Positions 59,860 through 64,000 of a stretch of 64,000 bases of DNA are shown in pieces. The stretch is from Brevundimonas lutea (GTDB lineage Bacteria; Pseudomonadota; Alphaproteobacteria; Caulobacterales; Caulobacteraceae). Each line of letters starts with the position of its first letter. Within the stretch, counting starts at the first letter, position 1. The notes under the pieces were generated by a model, which was not told the DNA's origin, did not search any database, and saw only the letters and a program-made list of their open reading frames with translations. The stretch spans positions 434,001 through 498,000 of the forward strand of contig NZ_QUOQ01000004.1 of the NCBI RefSeq assembly GCF_003704105.1. The letters run 5' to 3'. The translations under genes were made by a program, and so were the position numbers.

Positions 59860-62800
59860 TCACGCTGCAGTCGCAATACGCCGTTCTTTCAACTCAGAAA
59901 CAGCGCCCGGCTTGGCGAAATAATAGCCCTGCAGATAGTGCGCGCCGGCGATGCGCAGGAAATCAGCCTGGGCCGCCGTCTCCACGCCCTCACAGACCAC
60001 CTTCATGCCCAGCGCCCGGCCGACGCCGATGACGGCGTGGATGATCGAGGCCGAGGCCACGTCGTCGGTGCAGTGATCGACGAAACTGCGGTCGATCTTG
60101 AGCGTGGTGAAGCGGAGCTCCTTCAACGCATGCAGGCTTGTGAAGCCGGCGCCGAAATCGTCCAGCGCCACATTGACCCCAGCGGCGCGCAGGGTGTCGA
60201 CCGTGTGGCGTGCGGCCTCGACGTCCAGCATGGCCGTCTCGGTCACCTCGACCTCCAGCCGGCGCCGGTCGAAGCCCAGGCGCTCGCAGATGGCCACCAC
60301 CCGGTCGGCGAAACCGGGCATCTGGAACTCCGACGCCGAGGCGTTCACGCCCACGATCAGACCCGGGATATCGGCGCAGTCGCGCATGGCGGTTTCCAGC
60401 GCGAAGTCGGTGATCCGGGCGATCTCCCCGGCCGCCTCGACCTGGGGGATGAAGTTGTCGGGCGAGACGCGTCCGCGCTCGGGATGTTCCCAGCGGATCA
60501 GGGCCTCGGCCTTGGGCGTGGTCGCGCCGGTGCGATCGACCAGCGGCTGATAGACCAGGTGGAACTCGCCCCGCTCCAGGCCGCGCAGGACATCCGCCAC
60601 CAGCGGGTCGGCCTTCGGTTCGATCTCGACCGGAATGGCGACCGGTTCGGCGCTCGGCTGGCGGTCCAGCGCCTTCAGGGTGCGCGCCAGGGCCTCGGCG
60701 ATATCCTGTAGAGCGCGCGCGTCGACCGCCGCTCCGGCCCGAGCGTCGTGCTCAAGCGTGGCGGCGCGGTCCGATACCGCCCTGGCGCCCAGGCTGAGGC
60801 TGATCGACTTCAGGGCGTGGGCGGCGCGCGACAGGGCTTCGGCGTCGCCGTCGGCATGGGCCTGGACCGCCTCGGCCATGCGGCGTGGGGCGTTGTCGCG
60901 ATACAGCGCCTCGATCCGCGACACGAAGTCCGGATTGCCGCCCGCGGCCATGGCGGCCAGATCGGCCTGGGTCTTGGCGTCGAACAGGGTTTCGTCGAGC
61001 GTGGGCGCCGGTGACGCCGCCTCGCTCTTCGGCCCTCCGGCCACCGCCGCCGCGGCGACCGGGGTCGCGGCCTTGTCCGGACAGGCGTCCTGCAGAGCGC
61101 CGATCAGGTCGGCCAGGGTGAAGGGTTTGTGGATCACGCCGTCCATGTCGGCCTCGCGCCAGGCCTGGGCGGCGGCGCCGACGACATGGGCGGTCAGGGC
61201 GACAACGCGGGTGCGCGGGCGACCGGTCTCGGCCTCCTCGGCGCGGATTCGGCGTGTGGCCTCGAACCCGTCCATGCCCGGCATGGAGCCGTCCATCAGC
61301 ACAAGGTCGAAGTCCTGTACGCGGACGGCGTCGATGGCCTCCTGGCCGCCCTCGACCAGCATGGGCGTTATTTCCAACAGGGCCAGGGCCTCTGCGGCGA
61401 CCTCGCGGTTCACTTCGGCGTCGTCGACCACCAGCACCCGGGCCGAGGGGAAGGCGATGCCGCCCGTCGCGGGTCCGCCTGCAGCCATCTCCAGATGCGG
61501 CGTCTCGCCCCGGGCCAGCTGACCGATCACCTGGGCGAGGTCGGAACGGCGCAGCGGTCGCACCAGCGCCGTGGCGGCCTTAGCCGGGATCGGCGCCGCC
61601 TCGGCCTCGGCATCGGTGGCGCAGACCAGCACGGTGCGGTCTGCCGAGACACCCTCGGTGACGCCCAGGGCGGCGTCGGCCTGCCCGGCCGTCGCGGGCG
61701 CGACGCCCCAGGCGGCAAGATAGCGTTTGGCGGCATGCGCGGTCAGCGGCGGCAGGCCCGACAGCGCGAGCCGCACGCTGGCGAGCTGCGGCGGCTCCAA
61801 CAGCTCGGCGCCTTCGGCCAGAAGCGGCGCCGTGAAGGCGAACATCGACCCCTTGCCGACCGTGGACGCCAGTTTCCACTCCCCGTCCATCGCCTTGACC
61901 AGCCGGTCACAGATGGCCAGGCCAAGCCCCGTGCCGCCGTGTTTGCGGGTGGTGGTCTGGTCGGCCTGGGAGAAGGCTTCGAACAGCTTGGGCAGGACGT
62001 CGGGCGCGATTCCTGGTCCGGTGTCGCGCACCCCGATGAGGATATGACGCGCGCGTTCGGGATCGGGCCTGACCTCGATCAGCACGCCGCCGGTCTCTGT
62101 GAACTTGATGGCGTTGTTGACCAGGTTGGAGATCACCTGGCGCAGTCGGGTCGGGTCGGTCGCGGCGTCCGGGAGGCGCGGATCGACGAACACGGCCAGG
62201 TCCAGCCCCTTCTGATACGCCTTTTCGTGGAACAGGCCGGCGACGTCCTCGGCGATCTCGGCCAGGTCGCAGTCGATGGTCTCCAGATCCATCTTGCCCG
62301 CCTCGACCTTTGAGAAGTCGAGGATGTCGTTGATGATCGAGAGCAGGCTGCGGCCCGACTTGGCGATGACGTCCGCATAGCGCCTCTGCCGCCCCGGCAG
62401 ATCCGATGCGGCGAGCAGTTCGCTCAGCGCCAGGATGCCGTTCATCGGCGTGCGGATCTCGTGGCTCATCACCGCCAGGAAGTCGGACTTGGCGGCATTG
62501 GCCTGTTCGGCGGCGTCGCGCGCGACCGACAGCTCCCGCGTGCGGTCGGCAACGGTCTGCTCCAGTCCGGCGACATGGGCCTCGATCGCCGCGTCGCGCT
62601 CGCGGATGGAGGCCAGCATGCCGTTGACGCCTTCGACCAGGGCGCCGACCTCGCCCTCGGCCTCGACTTTTGCGTCCTGCGAATAGTCCTGCCGCCGGCC
62701 CATGTCGGTGACCGCGCCGGCCAGCGAGACGATCGGCGTGGCGATCTTGCGGCTCATGCGCAGCGCGATCAGCAGGCCGGCCAGGGTGGCGATGCCCGCG

Positions 62801-63315
62801 CCCAAGAGGCTGGCCCAGATCGCCGCCAGCACCCGCGCCTGAAGCTGGGGCGTCTCGGCAAACAGGGTGATCCGCCCCACCGCCCGGTCACCGACCACCA
62901 CCGGCTCGACAACCTGGATCGAGCCGGAGGTCAGGCTGTCCCACAGGCTGACGTTGTCCCCGCCCGTCACGCTGGCGTCGGTCAGCAACCGTGCGCCGCC
63001 GCCGATCTCGGCCAGGGTGCGGCCGTCCTTCTGATCCAGGCGACCATAGTTGACCTCGGGCATCTGGCCGATGGACCGCAGCGCCCGGAAGGCGCCGGCG
63101 GAATCCCGCGCCTCGACCGACTCCGCCGACAGAGCCGCGATCACGCGCGCCGTCTGGGCGAGGCGCTGGGTCTCCGCCGCCGCCTGACGGCGCGCGTCGG
63201 TCCAGGCGACGCTGATGGAGGTGATCAGGAAGGCCGCGCCCAAGGCGGCCAGGACGAGGCCCACAAGACGACGGCCGATCGATCCCTTCCGGAAGCTGAT
63301 GTTCTCGCGCACCAC
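59860..63315 (-). CDS. Hybrid sensor kinase with receiver, Hpt and EAL c-di-GMP phosphodiesterase domains
   Basis: This is a 1151-aa inner-membrane protein. TM1 is at about 15-37, a periplasmic sensor at 38-162, TM2 at 163-186, HAMP at 187-240 and a coiled coil follows. HisKA has His285 (VMSHEIRTP), and HATPase is at 385-500 (N-box NLVNNAIKF, DTGPGI, GTGLGL). A receiver-like segment without an Asp lies at 510-600, then a true receiver with Asp675 (LVLMDGSMPG), Hpt with His833 (AAHALKS), and EAL at 905-1145. The EAL catalytic set is complete: Glu937, Asn991, Glu1026, Asp1052/1053, Lys1073, Glu1109, Gln1129. It should couple a periplasmic signal to c-di-GMP breakdown. Confidence 0.94.
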   Translation of the reverse strand: MVRENISFRKGSIGRRLVGLVLAALGAAFLITSISVAWTDARRQAAAETQRLAQTARVIAALSAESVEARDSAGAFRALRSIGQMPEVNYGRLDQKDGRTLAEIGGGARLLTDASVTGGDNVSLWDSLTSGSIQVVEPVVVGDRAVGRITLFAETPQLQARVLAAIWASLLGAGIATLAGLLIALRMSRKIATPIVSLAGAVTDMGRRQDYSQDAKVEAEGEVGALVEGVNGMLASIRERDAAIEAHVAGLEQTVADRTRELSVARDAAEQANAAKSDFLAVMSHEIRTPMNGILALSELLAASDLPGRQRRYADVIAKSGRSLLSIINDILDFSKVEAGKMDLETIDCDLAEIAEDVAGLFHEKAYQKGLDLAVFVDPRLPDAATDPTRLRQVISNLVNNAIKFTETGGVLIEVRPDPERARHILIGVRDTGPGIAPDVLPKLFEAFSQADQTTTRKHGGTGLGLAICDRLVKAMDGEWKLASTVGKGSMFAFTAPLLAEGAELLEPPQLASVRLALSGLPPLTAHAAKRYLAAWGVAPATAGQADAALGVTEGVSADRTVLVCATDAEAEAAPIPAKAATALVRPLRRSDLAQVIGQLARGETPHLEMAAGGPATGGIAFPSARVLVVDDAEVNREVAAEALALLEITPMLVEGGQEAIDAVRVQDFDLVLMDGSMPGMDGFEATRRIRAEEAETGRPRTRVVALTAHVVGAAAQAWREADMDGVIHKPFTLADLIGALQDACPDKAATPVAAAAVAGGPKSEAASPAPTLDETLFDAKTQADLAAMAAGGNPDFVSRIEALYRDNAPRRMAEAVQAHADGDAEALSRAAHALKSISLSLGARAVSDRAATLEHDARAGAAVDARALQDIAEALARTLKALDRQPSAEPVAIPVEIEPKADPLVADVLRGLERGEFHLVYQPLVDRTGATTPKAEALIRWEHPERGRVSPDNFIPQVEAAGEIARITDFALETAMRDCADIPGLIVGVNASASEFQMPGFADRVVAICERLGFDRRRLEVEVTETAMLDVEAARHTVDTLRAAGVNVALDDFGAGFTSLHALKELRFTTLKIDRSFVDHCTDDVASASIIHAVIGVGRALGMKVVCEGVETAAQADFLRIAGAHYLQGYYFAKPGAVSELKERRIATAA

Positions 63316-63382
63316 AGGCCCTGTTTGGCAGATTTTCTCTCGCTATACGGGCGGTTAATGACCTTCCCCTTAAGACGGGAGT

Positions 63383-63420
63383 CTGGTTGGGGGACCAGGC
63401 CGTGTTCGTTAGTTGGTCCC
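63383..63420 (+). promoter_or_regulatory. Two mutually exclusive hairpins before the response regulator
   Basis: CTGGT (63383-63387) can pair with ACCAG (63394-63398). Alternatively GGGACCA (63391-63397) pairs with TGGTCCC (63414-63420). The segments overlap, so only one stem can form. The second ends 13 bases before the GTG start and next to its ribosome site (GAAGGG). Confidence 0.4.
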
Positions 63421-63433
63421 GAAGGGTTGTGGC

Positions 63434-63898
63434 GTGAACGAGTTCTTCTACGTGCTCGACGAGAAGGCCCGTCTGCTGTTCGTCGACGACGACCCGATCC
63501 TGCGCGAGTTCGCGCGGGTCAATCTGGCGTCGGAAAGCTGCGACGTGGAGGTCGCCGCCGACGGCGTTGAGGCGCTGGAGCGGATCGCCGAGCAGCCGTT
63601 CGACCTCCTGCTGGTCGATCTCGAAATGCCGCGCATGGATGGATTTGAGCTGCTTGGCCGGCTGCGCGAAGACCCCCGCACCGCCCATCTCCCCGTGGTC
63701 GTCGAAACCGGTCGGGAAGACGTGACCGCCATCGACCGCGCCTTTCGCATGGGCGCCACCTCCTTCGTATCCAAGCCGCTGAACTGGCGCCTGCTGACCT
63801 ATCAGCTGCGTTTCGTTCTGCGGGCGGCCCGGGCCGAATCGCTGGTGAGACGCGCCGCCGAGGCGGTGCGCGCCGAACGCGCCAACCTCCGACAATGA
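63434..63898 (+). CDS. Single-domain response regulator
   Basis: This is a 154-aa protein with a receiver at residues about 10-125: acidic pair in LLFVDDDPILREF, phospho-acceptor Asp62 in LLLVDLEMPRMDGFEL, and Lys in FVSKPLNW. The C-terminal helix (AARAESLVRRAAEAVRAERA) is short, with no output domain. The start is GTG at 63434 with GAAGGG upstream; a TTG seven codons earlier is less likely. It is divergent from the hybrid kinase-EAL gene and is a likely partner of its Hpt domain. It overlaps the next gene (ATGA). Confidence 0.93.
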   Translation: MNEFFYVLDEKARLLFVDDDPILREFARVNLASESCDVEVAADGVEALERIAEQPFDLLLVDLEMPRMDGFELLGRLREDPRTAHLPVVVETGREDVTAIDRAFRMGATSFVSKPLNWRLLTYQLRFVLRAARAESLVRRAAEAVRAERANLRQ

Positions 63899-64000
63899 GG
63901 ATCGTTTCCCGCTTCGTCCGGGATGAACGGGGCGTCATCGCCCTGAAGTTCGCCCTGGCCGTGCCGGCGGTGGCGTTGCTGGCCGTCGGCGCCGTCGATC
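63895..64000 (+). CDS. TadE/TadG-like pilus assembly protein, N-terminal part (runs off the window)
   Basis: Only 35 codons are visible: MRIVSRFVRDERGVIALKFA, then a hydrophobic helix LAVPAVALLAVGAVD. The pattern basic-DERG-hydrophobic helix with a Glu/Lys after Ala-Leu is that of TadE/TadG pseudopilins and their Flp-pilus partners. Its ATG overlaps the response-regulator stop (ATGA), so the two are translated together. Assignment rests on the N-terminus only. Confidence 0.7.
   Translation, partial: MRIVSRFVRDERGVIALKFALAVPAVALLAVGAVD

Noticed and set aside
63340..63375. CtrA site in the hybrid kinase/response regulator promoter
   Set aside because: Two TTAA elements are present but 11 bases apart, not the required 7.

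Overview
The window is 64 kb of GC-rich, densely coding alphaproteobacterial chromosome. I infer the family Caulobacteraceae, with Brevundimonas most likely. The reasons are two direct-repeat SOS boxes of the alphaproteobacterial type (GAAC-N7-GAAC and GTTC-N7-GTTC) in front of lexA, a SapC-family protein, a TonB-dependent receptor of the kind abundant in Caulobacterales, and a PhaR-type PHB regulator. No rRNA, tRNA, CRISPR array, prophage or classical insertion sequence was seen. The genus call is inference, not a database result.

Layout. 0-8 kb: the start of a TonB-dependent receptor with a perfect LacI-family-type operator, a one-helix protein, an NADP-dependent oxidoreductase with a MaoC-like protein, SapC, a DUF1232 protein, an acyl-CoA-type SDR, and an ABC-2 exporter pair followed by a proline-rich one-helix protein. 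8-14 kb: trpGDC, lexA, a three-gene HTH/45-aa/Pr6Pr operon that converges on and overlaps lexA, and carA. 13.6-24.4 kb: an APC transporter, an SDR, a HAD hydrolase, a secreted protein, thiS, aroQ-accB-accC, an AsmA protein, a lipoprotein esterase and amn. 24.4-27.5 kb: the arginine genes argD and argF, separated by a GxxExxY gene that lies between perfect 20-bp inverted repeats. 27.9-35.2 kb: mvaB with a GT39-like membrane glycosyltransferase, the PHB regulator phaR, a hemolysin III/PAQR protein, acetyl-CoA acetyltransferase and an M28 peptidase.

35-45.9 kb: motA, three consecutive small Ala-rich lipoproteins separated by strong hairpins and terminators, mnmC, a DUF6491-like lipoprotein, a DegT aminotransferase, an SDR-Rrf2 operon divergent from kup, and rsmB. 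45.9-54.5 kb: rpe, a heparinase II/III-like protein, a MASE1 histidine kinase, thiE, the iron-storage pair bfd-bfr with a Fur-like site, gshB, hemW and rdgB. 54.5-59.8 kb: a 38-aa membrane peptide with a DUF2975-HTH pair, Smr, adenosine kinase, an ATP-grasp protein, a maltose/galactoside-type acetyltransferase, nth and a 70-aa protein. 59.8-64 kb: a 1151-aa hybrid kinase-receiver-Hpt-EAL protein, divergent from a single-domain response regulator that overlaps the start of a TadE/TadG-like gene.

Genes are packed through ATGA, GTGA and TGATG start/stop overlaps. All of the convergent gene ends lie within about 20 bp of each other, and three interlock at a shared CTAG. The most unusual item is the inverted-repeat-bounded GxxExxY (PD-(D/E)XK-like) unit inside the arg cluster. 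Next come the hybrid kinase-EAL/response regulator/TadG junction and the lipoprotein triplet.
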